From positions 1 to 53,896 of the forward strand of contig JAJFJJ010000070.1 of NCBI GenBank assembly GCA_021774195.1: a DNA stretch of 53,896 nucleotides, read 5' to 3'. The position numbers and the translations under genes were made by a program. Below are positions 43,626 to 52,981 of this stretch, piece by piece; positions within the stretch are counted from its first letter, which is position 1; each line of letters opens with the position of its first letter. Under the pieces are notes generated by a model. It was not told the DNA's origin and ran no database searches. It worked only from the letters and a program-made list of their open reading frames with translations. This DNA is from Nitrosomonas sp. (lineage in GTDB: Bacteria; Pseudomonadota; Gammaproteobacteria; Burkholderiales; Nitrosomonadaceae).

Positions 43626-44831
43626 TTAACTCGCTATCAATTCTGGTATTTTTGTCAAACTCGCTTGTTTGATCTTTTGGTTTAGTTGTGGAAAATTATT
43701 GCCTAAGGCTTGGACAAGTTTTTGGCATCCGTGGCTCAATACATCTGTTGTTGGCAATTGGAATTGTTCCTCATAATCCACAATAATGTCTAGAATTTCT
43801 TCGTCTTCCAGGTCTTCATGGCTTAATGCAATAGCCATTACGCTGGTTTGAGAAATAAATTCAATCAGTTTGATTTCGCTGGCAACAGTTGGCATTGCTA
43901 AATCCGGAAAATCACAGCGAAGCTTCCTGGCAGGGGGATGTTGAAGGATGACACCATCAGGCATGCTGCCTTTCAGGATGCCAAGCGAGCTCATAAATGC
44001 TGGATGACTAACAGCACTCTGTCCCTCAACTAGAATAATATCGGGGTTTTCGTTATCAAATGCTTGGATAACTGCGTTTTCTATTTCTCCAACTACAAAT
44101 TGAGAAATAAGGGCATCGGTTGATACGCCATATCTGGCGCCTTGCATCAGACTAGTTTGACCTGTCGCAACCAGTATCGACTTTATGCCAAGATTGTTTA
44201 GTGTTTTGTTGAGTTCCACTGCGGTAGTCATTTTTCCACATGCACAATCGGTTCCTAATACAGCGATTACGGGTGCAGTCACTTTAGATATCTGACCTGT
44301 AAAGACATGCAGGTCTTTTAATTGCGGTGGTTTCCGGATATCTCTAATTTGGATGCCGTTCTGAGTGGCCATATCGGAGAATTCTCGATCGTCAGAGAAG
44401 AACTGATGAAGACCATTGATGATATCCATACCATGTTCCATAGCTTCTAGGATTAAGGTCCTCTCTTCAATGGATATTGAAGCATCTAGGGGCGCTTTTC
44501 CATAAATGTAACAATTTGGAACTTCTGAAAGATTACTCAAACCATCAAACAGATTGGCAAAGATGGGAATGCCACACTTTTTTCCATCTAATTCTTTCCC
44601 TGCATCCTTGCCAGCCAATGCGCTATCAATAATCCCAACAATAGTATAAATTTCTGAGTGCCTGATTAATGCGGCGGCGGTTTTTCCGTCCACTAATCCA
44701 AATTGATTTTCACAGTAAACCAAAGCTGTTTTTTTCTGATTAACTTTGTTTGTTTTTTTAATGTTCCTCGCCCGTTTGTTAAATGGCATTGGAGGTTTGA
44801 TTATGTTTGTTGTGCTTTGCTGAGTTTTCAT
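43626..44831 (-). CDS. DUF1611 (DgcN-like) P-loop protein
   Basis: The product (401 residues from ATG 44831) starts with a basic, low-complexity leader (KKTNKVNQKKT). DUF1611_N follows (about 35-170; TALVYCENQFGLVDGKTAAAL), then the DUF1611 P-loop domain with VLGTDCACGKMTTAVEL (about 193-205), VATGQTSLMQGARYGVS and DIILVEGQSAVSHPAF. DgcN proteins of this family are reported as D-glutamate N-acetyltransferases that work with an enolase-type racemase, DgcA. Here the partner gene is a PLP racemase instead. A longer start at 44846 shares ATGA with the upstream gene's stop; AGGA favours 44831. Confidence 0.85.
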   Translation of the reverse strand: MKTQQSTTNIIKPPMPFNKRARNIKKTNKVNQKKTALVYCENQFGLVDGKTAAALIRHSEIYTIVGIIDSALAGKDAGKELDGKKCGIPIFANLFDGLSNLSEVPNCYIYGKAPLDASISIEERTLILEAMEHGMDIINGLHQFFSDDREFSDMATQNGIQIRDIRKPPQLKDLHVFTGQISKVTAPVIAVLGTDCACGKMTTAVELNKTLNNLGIKSILVATGQTSLMQGARYGVSTDALISQFVVGEIENAVIQAFDNENPDIILVEGQSAVSHPAFMSSLGILKGSMPDGVILQHPPARKLRCDFPDLAMPTVASEIKLIEFISQTSVMAIALSHEDLEDEEILDIIVDYEEQFQLPTTDVLSHGCQKLVQALGNNFPQLNQKIKQASLTKIPELIAS

Positions 44832-44842
44832 CATTGTTCCTT

Positions 44843-45346
44843 TCATGGTTGTTTTTGCATTGTAGATTCAAGTTTCCGGCAGCGTTCTCGTACTGATTGG
44901 AAAGGCATGCCGTCGGCTCGCACATAACGTTCAGCGCGAATGAACCAAAATGCCAATCCACCCGAATTGTGGGTGAATTTCCACAGTTTTTTGTCGGCAC
45001 GGACACCCAGCGAACCTTTGCGGCCCGTTTTTTGCCAACCTCGGGCCTCCATAATCATTCGCACAAGCACGCCAATAGCCTGCCGCAATCGCAAACTTCT
45101 CTGAGTATGTGTCTCTGCCAGACACCGATCAATGGCTGGATGTGACTCAAGCTCACGAACGACACCCGCTAAAGGCGGTCTGTCATGGTGAATCTCAGAC
45201 TCCTCCATCCGACGTTGTTTGTTGTCATCATTAAAGAAATCAAGAACAGTATCGAAAGGTTGCTCTAGATCATATACAACATCTGAAAATGTACGACCTT
45301 GAAGGTCTTCAAGGAATTTTTCACGTGTGATTGTTACTGTTGGCAT
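44843..45346 (-). CDS. Hypothetical protein upstream of DUF1611 gene
   Basis: The 167-residue soluble product (MPTVTITREKFLEDLQ; FDTVLDFFNDDNKQRRM; SLRLRQAIGVLVRMIMEARG; GLAFWFIRAERYVRADGMPF) has no family that I recognise. Its codon choice looks richer in G and C than the DUF1611 gene that follows, which may mean a different origin. The stop codon is the TGA of an ATGA overlap with a possible DUF1611 start at 44846. That arrangement suggests co-translation and a link with the racemase pair, but the link is an inference from position only. Confidence 0.65.
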   Translation of the reverse strand: MPTVTITREKFLEDLQGRTFSDVVYDLEQPFDTVLDFFNDDNKQRRMEESEIHHDRPPLAGVVRELESHPAIDRCLAETHTQRSLRLRQAIGVLVRMIMEARGWQKTGRKGSLGVRADKKLWKFTHNSGGLAFWFIRAERYVRADGMPFQSVRERCRKLESTMQKQP

Positions 45347-45479
45347 TTTATATTCTTAGGTTCTTGTTTATTAATACCATCATTAAGAGACAGTCAGAAA
45401 ATTGAATTGCAAATAACGCAGTTCCGAATATTGTATCTCCATTTTCTAAGAAAAACAATGTTTCGGCCTGATGTGGGTG

Positions 45480-45511
45480 CTCAAATAGGGGGGAAGTACT
45501 CAAATAGGGGA
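45480..45511 (+). repeat. Short tandem repeat CTCAAATAGGGG
   Basis: The 12-mer CTCAAATAGGGG occurs at 45480-45491 and again at 45500-45511, followed by ACAGATTC. Tags of the form AGGGGACAGATT are often seen at the edges of REP-type transposase units, so this may be a leftover border of a lost element. A 19-bp match to the D palindrome follows at 45537-45555. The 250-bp gap holds no gene that I can support. Confidence 0.4.
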
Positions 45512-45593
45512 CAGATTCAATGTCAAAATATTCAATCAGAACAGTTACCGCAATATGCTGGATTGTTACCTCTTTTGCGACAAAACCAGATAC

Positions 45594-47018
45594 TCAAGAT
45601 GTACGGCTTTTTTGCCTCAACAGTCCTATACCCATAATGGCCATCACGATTGATACCAATGGGTTCAGTAAATTTAGTAACGCATATTGGATATATTCCA
45701 AGGTTGGGATACCTAGCGTGGCGGCATAAAATGTTCCTGCTGTCGTCCACGGAATGAGTGCGGTTGTCATGGTAGAGCCTTCTTCTACTGAGCGTGACAG
45801 AATCGCATTGTCCAGTGCTCTCTCCTGATAAGATGGTTTGAATAATTGACAGTTGAGGATAATGGAAATGTAAGATTCTCCCATTGCCATGTTACCAACC
45901 AATCCAGAAACAATAGTTGTTGCAATCAGCGTGCTGATTCGTTTAATCCGTGCGATGAGATGTACCAATAATACTTTCAGGAAGCCCGCATGATGCAAGA
46001 TGCCACCCAGAGCCAGCGCCATAAGCGCCAGTAATAGTGTCCACGCCATGCTATAAACACCACCGCGCCCAAGTAGCGCATCAATACTTTCTATTCCGGT
46101 AGTTCCGGCAGTATTAAGCCAAAGTGCATTCAACACTTCGGTTCCGCTTTTATCTTGATAAAAAACAGCAATCAGCATTGCTAATAAAATACTACTCGAC
46201 ATGCTCACTTCTGGCGCATAGCGCTTGATGCTTAAACCGAACATCAGGATCAACGGCAGTAAGGTAATCCACAGATTGAGCTGATACGCACCGGCTAATG
46301 CGGTTTTTATTTCATTCAAATGTGCAGTTGGTAATGGTTGATCACCAAATTGCATTCCCCAGAAAATAAAAATGAACAATACGATACAAAAGGTTGGTAC
46401 TGTGGTGTATAACATGGAGCCAATATGCCGGTAGAGGTCCGTTCCCGCACTCATAGCCGCCAAATTGGTGGTATCGGATACCGGTGATAATTTGTCGCCA
46501 AAGGTGGCGCCTGAAATAATCATCCCGGCAACTAAAGGCAATGGAACGCCAATCGCTTCCCCAATACCCATCAATACCACACCGATAGTGCCCACCGTTC
46601 CCCATGACGTGCCTGTCGCAACCGACATAAAGCTGCATAGTATTAATCCGGCAGCAAGAAAAATTGACGGACTGAGTAGGTCCACTCCGTAATAAAGCAA
46701 ACTGGCAACCGTGCCGCTTTGCATAAAACTGGCGATCACCATGCCGATTAGCATGAAAATATAGATCGCTGGCAATGCTTTGATAATGCCATCATTCATC
46801 ATGTGCCGAATGGCAATGAACGAGTGCCCCAGCCAGGCGGCTTGTAAACCACCCCAAATAAGCGCCAAAAAAATGATGGCGTGCAAGCTAACTTCATAAA
46901 CAAACAAGCCTAATGAAATCATCAGTAACATGCCTGACAGGCATATCATTGATTGCAAGAAGGAGGGCAGTCGCTTATCGGTCAACAAGGCCTCTAATTG
47001 ATGGTTGTTTTGAGTCAT
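45594..47018 (-). CDS. NhaC-family Na+/H+ antiporter-like protein
   Basis: The 474-residue product (from MTQNNHQ, 47018) has about eleven membrane segments and the NhaC signatures GTSWGTVGTIGVVLMG, IISGATFGDKLSPVSDTTNL and NMAMGESYISIIL. The family exchanges Na+/H+ or, in some members, malate with Na+/lactate; the exact substrate cannot be told. The start is one base past the msrB stop codon (TAG-C-ATG). An in-frame start at 47069 would run far into msrB. msrB upstream on the same strand suggests co-transcription. Confidence 0.87.
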   Translation of the reverse strand: MTQNNHQLEALLTDKRLPSFLQSMICLSGMLLMISLGLFVYEVSLHAIIFLALIWGGLQAAWLGHSFIAIRHMMNDGIIKALPAIYIFMLIGMVIASFMQSGTVASLLYYGVDLLSPSIFLAAGLILCSFMSVATGTSWGTVGTIGVVLMGIGEAIGVPLPLVAGMIISGATFGDKLSPVSDTTNLAAMSAGTDLYRHIGSMLYTTVPTFCIVLFIFIFWGMQFGDQPLPTAHLNEIKTALAGAYQLNLWITLLPLILMFGLSIKRYAPEVSMSSSILLAMLIAVFYQDKSGTEVLNALWLNTAGTTGIESIDALLGRGGVYSMAWTLLLALMALALGGILHHAGFLKVLLVHLIARIKRISTLIATTIVSGLVGNMAMGESYISIILNCQLFKPSYQERALDNAILSRSVEEGSTMTTALIPWTTAGTFYAATLGIPTLEYIQYALLNLLNPLVSIVMAIMGIGLLRQKSRTS

Positions 47019-47019
47019 G

Positions 47020-47535
47020 CTAGATATTTTCCTTTGCCTCACCGGTAAACAATGGCAGTAAATCAGCATATCCCATTGCTTCTAAATCCGCTTTCTTAAT
47101 AAATTTTAATGCGGCAGAATTAATGCAATATCGCATTCCAGTTGGTGGCGGGCCATCATCGAATACATGTCCCAAGTGACTGTCTGCATAATGGCTTCGG
47201 ACCTCAATTCGCGGCACTAATAATATGAAATCTTTCTTCAGTTCGATAAACTGCTCATTGATTGGTTGATAAAAACTCGGCCATCCTGTGCCGGAATCGA
47301 ATTTATGAATTGACGCAAACAAAGGTTCGCCTGAAACGACATCAACATAGATTCCTACCTCATGATGGTCCCAATATTCATTCTGAAAGGGCGGTTCGGT
47401 GCCTGATTTTTGGGTGACCTGATATTGTACGGTTGTTAATTCAGTTTTTAACTGAGTTTTATCTTTTTTTAAATGATGAGATTTATTGACCATAAATGTG
47501 CCTAATGTTGGTTCAATCGGACTTGGATTCTGCAT
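47020..47535 (-). CDS. msrB: Peptide-methionine (R)-S-oxide reductase MsrB
   Basis: Repairs methionine R-sulfoxides in proteins using thioredoxin. The 171-residue product has the MsrB core [39 protein letters not shown] and the catalytic Cys in [13 protein letters not shown]. The two CxxC zinc motifs of the zinc-bound type are absent. ATG 47493 ([11 protein letters not shown]) with TTAGG upstream is an equally good start that would remove 14 residues. No signal peptide is visible, so it is cytoplasmic. It is followed by the NhaC-like gene after one base. Confidence 0.92.
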   Translation of the reverse strand: MQNPSPIEPTLGTFMVNKSHHLKKDKTQLKTELTTVQYQVTQKSGTEPPFQNEYWDHHEVGIYVDVVSGEPLFASIHKFDSGTGWPSFYQPINEQFIELKKDFILLVPRIEVRSHYADSHLGHVFDDGPPPTGMRYCINSAALKFIKKADLEAMGYADLLPLFTGEAKENI

Positions 47536-47668
47536 TCTCTAAGGGAATATTTAATTACTTTACCAAATTTATCTGATTTGTTGTAAGGTACATCATTCAA
47601 GTTAAATACTTTCTGCTGAGTATTGATTGGTGAAATGACTAATTTGAATTTTTGATTTAGGAGTTCGG

Positions 47669-48928
47669 ATGAATCGCTATCAAACTATTTCTGTTATCTT
47701 GTCCATTTTGGTCATTCTTACAGCATGCTCTAGCAAGCCAAAAGTAAGCGATAATAACTTTCCTGCAGACCTATCGCAGTCACATTCTCCATTTGAGCAA
47801 ATCTCATCCGGATCAGCACAAAAAGCGGTTTTTGAAGACAGCGGGAAATTTGTCATGATCGAAGGCAGCGAATGTTTACAACGTGATAATGGTGATGAAT
47901 CAGCGACCATGTTAGTCTTAGTTGACATGCCTGATTACGTTGATCGCGGTACGGTTGTATTAAATGGTTGGGATTTACGCTATTTACATAGCGACCACGA
48001 GGTTCGTTCATTACGTGCCGATATTACGCACAGCAAAATGGTTACTGGTGGTATGGGTTCACCAACGTTGGTATTTGAAGTGCAAGGTAAACTGAGTGAT
48101 CAGAATTGGGATGACGCGTTCGAGTTTTGTGCTTACTACACTGGAATTGGTTATAACAGTAGTTTCATTGATGCTCGTGTAGAGGGTGACTATAACGGAA
48201 TAGACACCTGGGCGTTACAAACTGAAGCCGAAGGTGCGGTTTCAATGCTGGAAAGTATTTGGGCTGAAGGCGTACTTAAAGGCAGTGATTCTGTAGCGGT
48301 TATACCACGTGGGTTTAATTTTCAATTTGATAATGAATTTGAATGCGAGTTCCGGTTCCCTCCCTGTCGCTGGGAAGATCCAGCAGATCATCATTTACGA
48401 CAAGTAGCCTACAGCCTTTTTCAAATAGGCGCATCTCCAAATCCAGCTGATAATCCACATTGGGTTACTCAAACCATCTTTAAAGACAATAGCACACGCA
48501 CACATTGGGTCAAAACACGTGCAGCACTCATCGGTGGCAACAGCGTAAAATTACAGACAGATCTATTAGCCTTAAACCCAATCTCGGGTAAAACAAATGT
48601 GTGCAGAAACGGTGTTGATGGTGTTGTGCGTACTGAAACCATCCGCGTCCACGATCTGCCCTATGACTATGCGGTACCAATGTTGACCGGTTGGGACTTA
48701 AACTATGAGTGTAGTGACCAGCAGATACAGCGGGCAGGGATCTGGATACACGATATTCGTTTTGATCCGGTCTCAAAAGGACTGGAATATAAAGTGTCTT
48801 CTATCTTACGTGATCAAAATGGCGCCCCCAGCTTTAACGCGTCACATCGCGTCACCGTGTTAGGTCTAAATCGGTTACCACCTGTTGTTAAACGGTCTGC
48901 GCCCAGATTTAAATTAAAACTCAGGTAA
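47669..48928 (+). CDS. Lipoprotein with a duplicated unknown domain
   Basis: The 419-residue product has a lipobox ILVILTAC (Cys about 20) and two related domains. The first (about 80-165) reads VVLNGWDLRYLHSDHEVRSL, then LVFEVQGKLSDQNWDDAFEF. The second (about 330-408) reads MLTGWDLNYECSDQQIQRAG, then GLEYKVSSILRDQNGAP. Both share the pattern (N/T)GWDLxY..SD, a beta stretch, then (L/I)xDQN. The middle part is unique (GFNFQFDNEFECEFRFPPC). I do not know the family. It is likely an outer-membrane lipoprotein with a binding role. It is preceded by a good AGGAG-like site and stands alone. Confidence 0.8.
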   Translation: MNRYQTISVILSILVILTACSSKPKVSDNNFPADLSQSHSPFEQISSGSAQKAVFEDSGKFVMIEGSECLQRDNGDESATMLVLVDMPDYVDRGTVVLNGWDLRYLHSDHEVRSLRADITHSKMVTGGMGSPTLVFEVQGKLSDQNWDDAFEFCAYYTGIGYNSSFIDARVEGDYNGIDTWALQTEAEGAVSMLESIWAEGVLKGSDSVAVIPRGFNFQFDNEFECEFRFPPCRWEDPADHHLRQVAYSLFQIGASPNPADNPHWVTQTIFKDNSTRTHWVKTRAALIGGNSVKLQTDLLALNPISGKTNVCRNGVDGVVRTETIRVHDLPYDYAVPMLTGWDLNYECSDQQIQRAGIWIHDIRFDPVSKGLEYKVSSILRDQNGAPSFNASHRVTVLGLNRLPPVVKRSAPRFKLKLR

Positions 48929-48959
48929 AACTAATCGATATTAGGTTTCTTGACGAGGG

Positions 48960-49031
48960 AGTGATCATTACCAGTAAAACCTGCTGCAAAATGACCTGCC
49001 TTTGTTACGATCCTTGTTCTCGAACAGTCAC
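48960..49031. repeat. Family B repeat, half copy
   Basis: This stretch aligns with the right arm of the complete B element at 9167-9324. CAAAATGACCTGCC matches CAAAATCACTTGCC, TTGTTACGATCCTTG matches TCGTTACGACCACTA, and TTCTCGAACAGTCAC matches TTCTCGGACAGTCTCAC. Only this arm remains. It lies between the duplicated-domain lipoprotein gene and the 1168-residue protein gene. A small palindrome GAAGATCATCTTC follows at 49033-49045. Confidence 0.55.
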
Positions 49032-49255
49032 CGAAGATCATCTTCAGGCCCATACAACTTGAATAGATGCCTTGCTTCTGGCACTCTTGCATCATTTAAG
49101 GAAAAATATAGCGACTTCGGTAAACATTGGATATGTAATAAATGTCCTTTGTAGAGATTTTGCACGCTGTAAATGCCGTAGCCGCAATTGGGTATAAAAC
49201 GTTATAACAACATAAGTCCGATAAATTTTATTGTCGTATTAAAGGTGCTCTACGT

Positions 49256-52200
49256 ATGAATTTGCTTAACACTCTGGGTTTAACTAATAACGATACTGAT
49301 CTGGAAGAAGAACGAAGAAAGTTGCAGCTCTACATCAATTTAAAACTGGCTTCTTCAGGACAACCTACTTGCGCAGGTCAAGATACCCGCGAATTCCTCG
49401 AAACGGCTCGCTATTTGCTAAAGAGTTACAGAGAAAAAAATCGTTTGCTAGCCAATTACCACTGTCCAGCAGATAATAGAATTCAACAATTTCTGGATAA
49501 GTATCTTAGTGACAGTGGTGTTAATTCCATTCCCAAATTACCGAATACCACCTTTGTGCTGGATCGTCACGGTATTGCCCGCGAACTTTCATTGCCTATG
49601 GGCGAAGATGATTTTCATTCAGAAATAGTATCTAGCTATCGCATAAAGCAAGGGGTATTGCATAATCCAGCCAGTGATAGGCGAACGACAAAAGGTTCTT
49701 TCCATGTCGCTGAAGGTGGACTGCCGATAGCAGGAGATAAAAAAGCGGTTCCTAAAAAAACATTTTCCATTATGCTTGAACACGCTTTAAACCCACCTAA
49801 AGATTTACTGAAGCTACCTTTTTCATCCAAGCAGGAGACACCGGCAGAAATGTTTGTGTCGTTGTTACTCAGGCCGACAGTGTGCCCGGAAATACCGGGT
49901 GTAGAAGCCGAAAAATCTATGGAAATTCGTTTTTTTGCCCCAGGGAATCTGGTCAGTAACTTGGATTTCGTTGAAAGTATTTTTGGTAATGGCGGTAATC
50001 CTTATCTTGCAGAGTTTGATGCTGCACTGGATACCACTCACTGGAGCGGACATACAGGATGCGTCATTCTTGCGCCTCATCTAGTGACACTAACTAAAAA
50101 AGAAGTCGGCTTGCCGCATATCGATGAGGCGAATGAAAGGCAAAAACGTGAAGGGATGTGCTGGCAAGAAGAAGGCGAACGATATAACGATGGCCAGGCA
50201 TTCAAAATCACCGCAAGGGATGAGCGAGGCGTCATTGTGACTGTCGTTGCAGATAACTACTACGGATATTGTAAAAAAGAGGTAAAAACCCAGATTAGCT
50301 ACGCCACCAACCTCTACGGTTTAGCTGAAGAAGAACATGCTGGCGGCGCGCTGGCATTCAGTTGCCGTAATCATGGTGAAGAATACGGTATTGATAGTAG
50401 CACCCGCGAACCGGGTTATAGCTTTAGTGAAGCCTGTGAAAAATATGCTGCTGTCATGGATATCCAAACGGAAGGTTACGCTATTGATAAAAATTTTCCT
50501 GAAGTCATTTACGTTCCTCAGGATTTGCGTATGAATCTAAACGCTCAGACCATTACCTGGACACACGATAAGCAGCAAAAGGAGATTCGCTTGCAACCGG
50601 GAAAAATTTACATGCAGCCCAATGGTTACAAAGTGGAGATGGAAAAAAACCCCGGTTCTTCATACTGGCGATTAATCGGTACAGATCCTGTAGGCACATT
50701 TTGTCACAAGCCCAGCACTGTTTCTGGTGGTGGCAAGTCAGAAATTTCAAAATCCATTAACGATGCTGTCATTTACGGTCCGTTGTTTGTTGATGATCTA
50801 CAGCATGACTTACAACGCGTCATGGAAATCTGCGAACGAGATTACTCGCAACGCTTAAAACCCGGTTTCGAAGCAGAAGACAGAGACCCCACACGTAAAT
50901 TGCTCAGCGCTGAGCGCAGCTTGGGGTCCGTCATTAAAGTATTAACCGTGTCTTCCAGCTATACCGATGAATTCAATGAATGGTTAGAAGCGATACCGCC
51001 TCGTATACTCTCATTACTTTTCTTGATTAAACGTTATTATCGTAAAGAATGGGGTAATGACCTCAGTAAATATCTATCAGTTGATATCGTCGATGGCGCA
51101 CCCGGCCATGAACTCAAGTTAAATAATCGTAAAGTGGTCGCTTCTTATTTGCGCATCGGTTTTGATCACGAGAAAAAGTGGCGGACATTCAAAGTAAGGC
51201 AAGATTTCATCGCTGCTGAGAAAATTCAGATGGAGGATGACATCAGCGTTTCTGTTGTGGTGCCAAAACATTCCTTAGATGGATACGGCCCAGCGCAACA
51301 TCCGGGATGCAGTGTTAAATTAATTAAAAATTGTGAATTCAGGCTTTTCCAGAGACCAGATGATGCACGCATCCCTGGCTATGATAAGCAAACAGAGCAG
51401 GATATGGCGGCAAACGGTAACTTCATTGCTAACTATGAACCGTTAAAGGGAGACAGTTTGGCTGCGGTTGTAGAAGACGTGATGACCCACTGCAGCTTTA
51501 CCACCCCTATGCATAATTTACTGCAAGAAGCATACGACAGGGGAGAAGGTTATGTTGTGTCATCTGCCCATTCCCGTTTGGTCGATGGGAAACGATCAAT
51601 TAACCCGCGTTATCTGCAAACACGCCCTGACCTGATCAATCCGGTGAGAAAATATGTAGCTAACATGAGTACCAGAATGCACCACAAGTTGCCAATGAAC
51701 GCCACAGTTTGTCATCCCGTTGATGCGGTTCTGGCAGGTCGCAGAAATAATCCCCCTGAACCAGGTATAAGACCTTTGGCTGTATATAACCCTATCCATT
51801 ATCAAGAGCTGCCTGAACTCTTTATGGATTTCATCTGCAGTCTAACAGGCAAATCACCATCAACCACAGGTGTCGGTAGCGAAGGCGCGCTCACTAAAGG
51901 GCCATTCAACGCCTTAAGACCGACCTCTGATTTGAATAATGCCTTGGTATCGTTTATTTTAACGGGCTATGCTGGGTTCTCCAGTTCAGCTGGCTATGTT
52001 GGCCCAGATATGTTGGTAGAGCATGATATTAGTTTATTGGTGCCAGAAATTTGGGCGCGCATTACAGCAGAAAAACGAGATCCTCAATTCCTTATAGAGA
52101 ATAGTTATCTTGAACCGTTAGAAGACTTTGAATTTGAAGGAGAGACAATTCTTGCCAGTCGTTTGGGATACCGTATTACTGATCGTTTTGTTCATGATTT

Positions 52201-52762
52201 TATGGGTAAAATATTTGATAATCCACAAGCGGTATTTACTGAGGAGTTACTCAAACCAGAAGTTCAAGACATGGCACCTTTTGTTGATGGCATTAACAAC
52301 ATCGTCGAAGCCCAACAAAAGGTTGCTAAACAATACATTGATGATGGTAGTGTAAACGATGCCTGCCCGCCACTACATGCTTTGATACATATCATGGCAA
52401 CCGGAGACTACAACGGTAAAACGGTTCATGATGCCAGTATCCGCGAACTCTTTACCCGAGAATCACTGTTGTCATCTGATTGGTATCGTGAACGACTGGA
52501 AATTAAGCAGCAGCGAGAAATCGCATTGTGGGAAAAACATGTGAAAAATCTTCGAGCTTTCTCTCTCTTGCATGGGCATGAGGATGAAGCTGAAAGACTG
52601 GGTATCAGTAGTCGTTTAGCCGAAGCCAATGAGAAACTGACTTATGTCAATAGTAAAGACTACCTCGATAACCTAGTAGGAACCATCGGCGCTGATCCTT
52701 TGCGTACTTACCGCTGTATGAGTGGCGAGCAAAAACAAACGGGAAACAAGAAAGTGGCTTAG
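49256..52762 (+). CDS. Large protein, probably PPi-type PEP carboxykinase
   Basis: The 1168-residue cytoplasmic protein has no signal peptide. Its length and a P-loop-like STVSGGGKSEISKSINDAV near residue 490 agree with my memory of the PPi-dependent PEP carboxykinases of Entamoeba and Propionibacterium, about 1130-1160 residues and unrelated in most of their length to the ATP/GTP enzymes. Those convert PEP, CO2 and phosphate to oxaloacetate and PPi. Other distinctive stretches are THWSGHTGCVILAPHLV, NPIHYQELPELFMDFICSL, GKSPSTTGVGSEGAL and ADPLRTYRCMSGEQKQ. The call rests on size and motif recall, not on a search. The gene has its own promoter region and no metabolic neighbours. A ribosome binding site AAGGTG lies about 9 bp before the ATG. 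Confidence 0.6.
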   Translation: MNLLNTLGLTNNDTDLEEERRKLQLYINLKLASSGQPTCAGQDTREFLETARYLLKSYREKNRLLANYHCPADNRIQQFLDKYLSDSGVNSIPKLPNTTFVLDRHGIARELSLPMGEDDFHSEIVSSYRIKQGVLHNPASDRRTTKGSFHVAEGGLPIAGDKKAVPKKTFSIMLEHALNPPKDLLKLPFSSKQETPAEMFVSLLLRPTVCPEIPGVEAEKSMEIRFFAPGNLVSNLDFVESIFGNGGNPYLAEFDAALDTTHWSGHTGCVILAPHLVTLTKKEVGLPHIDEANERQKREGMCWQEEGERYNDGQAFKITARDERGVIVTVVADNYYGYCKKEVKTQISYATNLYGLAEEEHAGGALAFSCRNHGEEYGIDSSTREPGYSFSEACEKYAAVMDIQTEGYAIDKNFPEVIYVPQDLRMNLNAQTITWTHDKQQKEIRLQPGKIYMQPNGYKVEMEKNPGSSYWRLIGTDPVGTFCHKPSTVSGGGKSEISKSINDAVIYGPLFVDDLQHDLQRVMEICERDYSQRLKPGFEAEDRDPTRKLLSAERSLGSVIKVLTVSSSYTDEFNEWLEAIPPRILSLLFLIKRYYRKEWGNDLSKYLSVDIVDGAPGHELKLNNRKVVASYLRIGFDHEKKWRTFKVRQDFIAAEKIQMEDDISVSVVVPKHSLDGYGPAQHPGCSVKLIKNCEFRLFQRPDDARIPGYDKQTEQDMAANGNFIANYEPLKGDSLAAVVEDVMTHCSFTTPMHNLLQEAYDRGEGYVVSSAHSRLVDGKRSINPRYLQTRPDLINPVRKYVANMSTRMHHKLPMNATVCHPVDAVLAGRRNNPPEPGIRPLAVYNPIHYQELPELFMDFICSLTGKSPSTTGVGSEGALTKGPFNALRPTSDLNNALVSFILTGYAGFSSSAGYVGPDMLVEHDISLLVPEIWARITAEKRDPQFLIENSYLEPLEDFEFEGETILASRLGYRITDRFVHDFMGKIFDNPQAVFTEELLKPEVQDMAPFVDGINNIVEAQQKVAKQYIDDGSVNDACPPLHALIHIMATGDYNGKTVHDASIRELFTRESLLSSDWYRERLEIKQQREIALWEKHVKNLRAFSLLHGHEDEAERLGISSRLAEANEKLTYVNSKDYLDNLVGTIGADPLRTYRCMSGEQKQTGNKKVA

Positions 52763-52818
52763 GTTGATGGTTTTAGCTTGCCTGGAGACTAAACTTTTAG
52801 TGGCGGGTGGTGCATAAT

Positions 52819-52955
52819 CTTAAAATCCTCAGTTGGATGATGCTTAGAGTGCATTGTTGTTTATTTTTGGCAAGGCGCAGTGAGGAGTGAACTAGTTCAC
52901 AACGAATTGCAACGCAGTAAAAGATAAAGAACAGTGTGCTATAAGCATCATAGCG
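52819..52955 (+). repeat. Family R palindromic repeat, copy 5 (left part, sub-variant 2)
   Basis: This copy starts at CTTAAAATCCTCAGTTG and keeps the core up to GCATCATAGCG but lacks the AT-rich right half of copies 2-4. The inner hairpin is GTGAAC-TA-GTTCAC (52887-52900), with GGAG directly 5'. It shares with copy 6, but not copies 1-4, the variants GTTTATTTTTGGCAAGG, GCAACGCAG and AAAGATAAAGAACAGTGTG. It ends 26 bp from the desaturase stop codon. Confidence 0.88.
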
Positions 52956-52981
52956 CCAATTATTTTTTCACTTGTCGTATG

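Noticed and set aside
45299..45750. Plus- and minus-strand frames around the end of the NhaC-like gene
   Set aside because: They are other-frame shadows of the transporter gene or run through the tandem CTCAAATAGGGG repeat.
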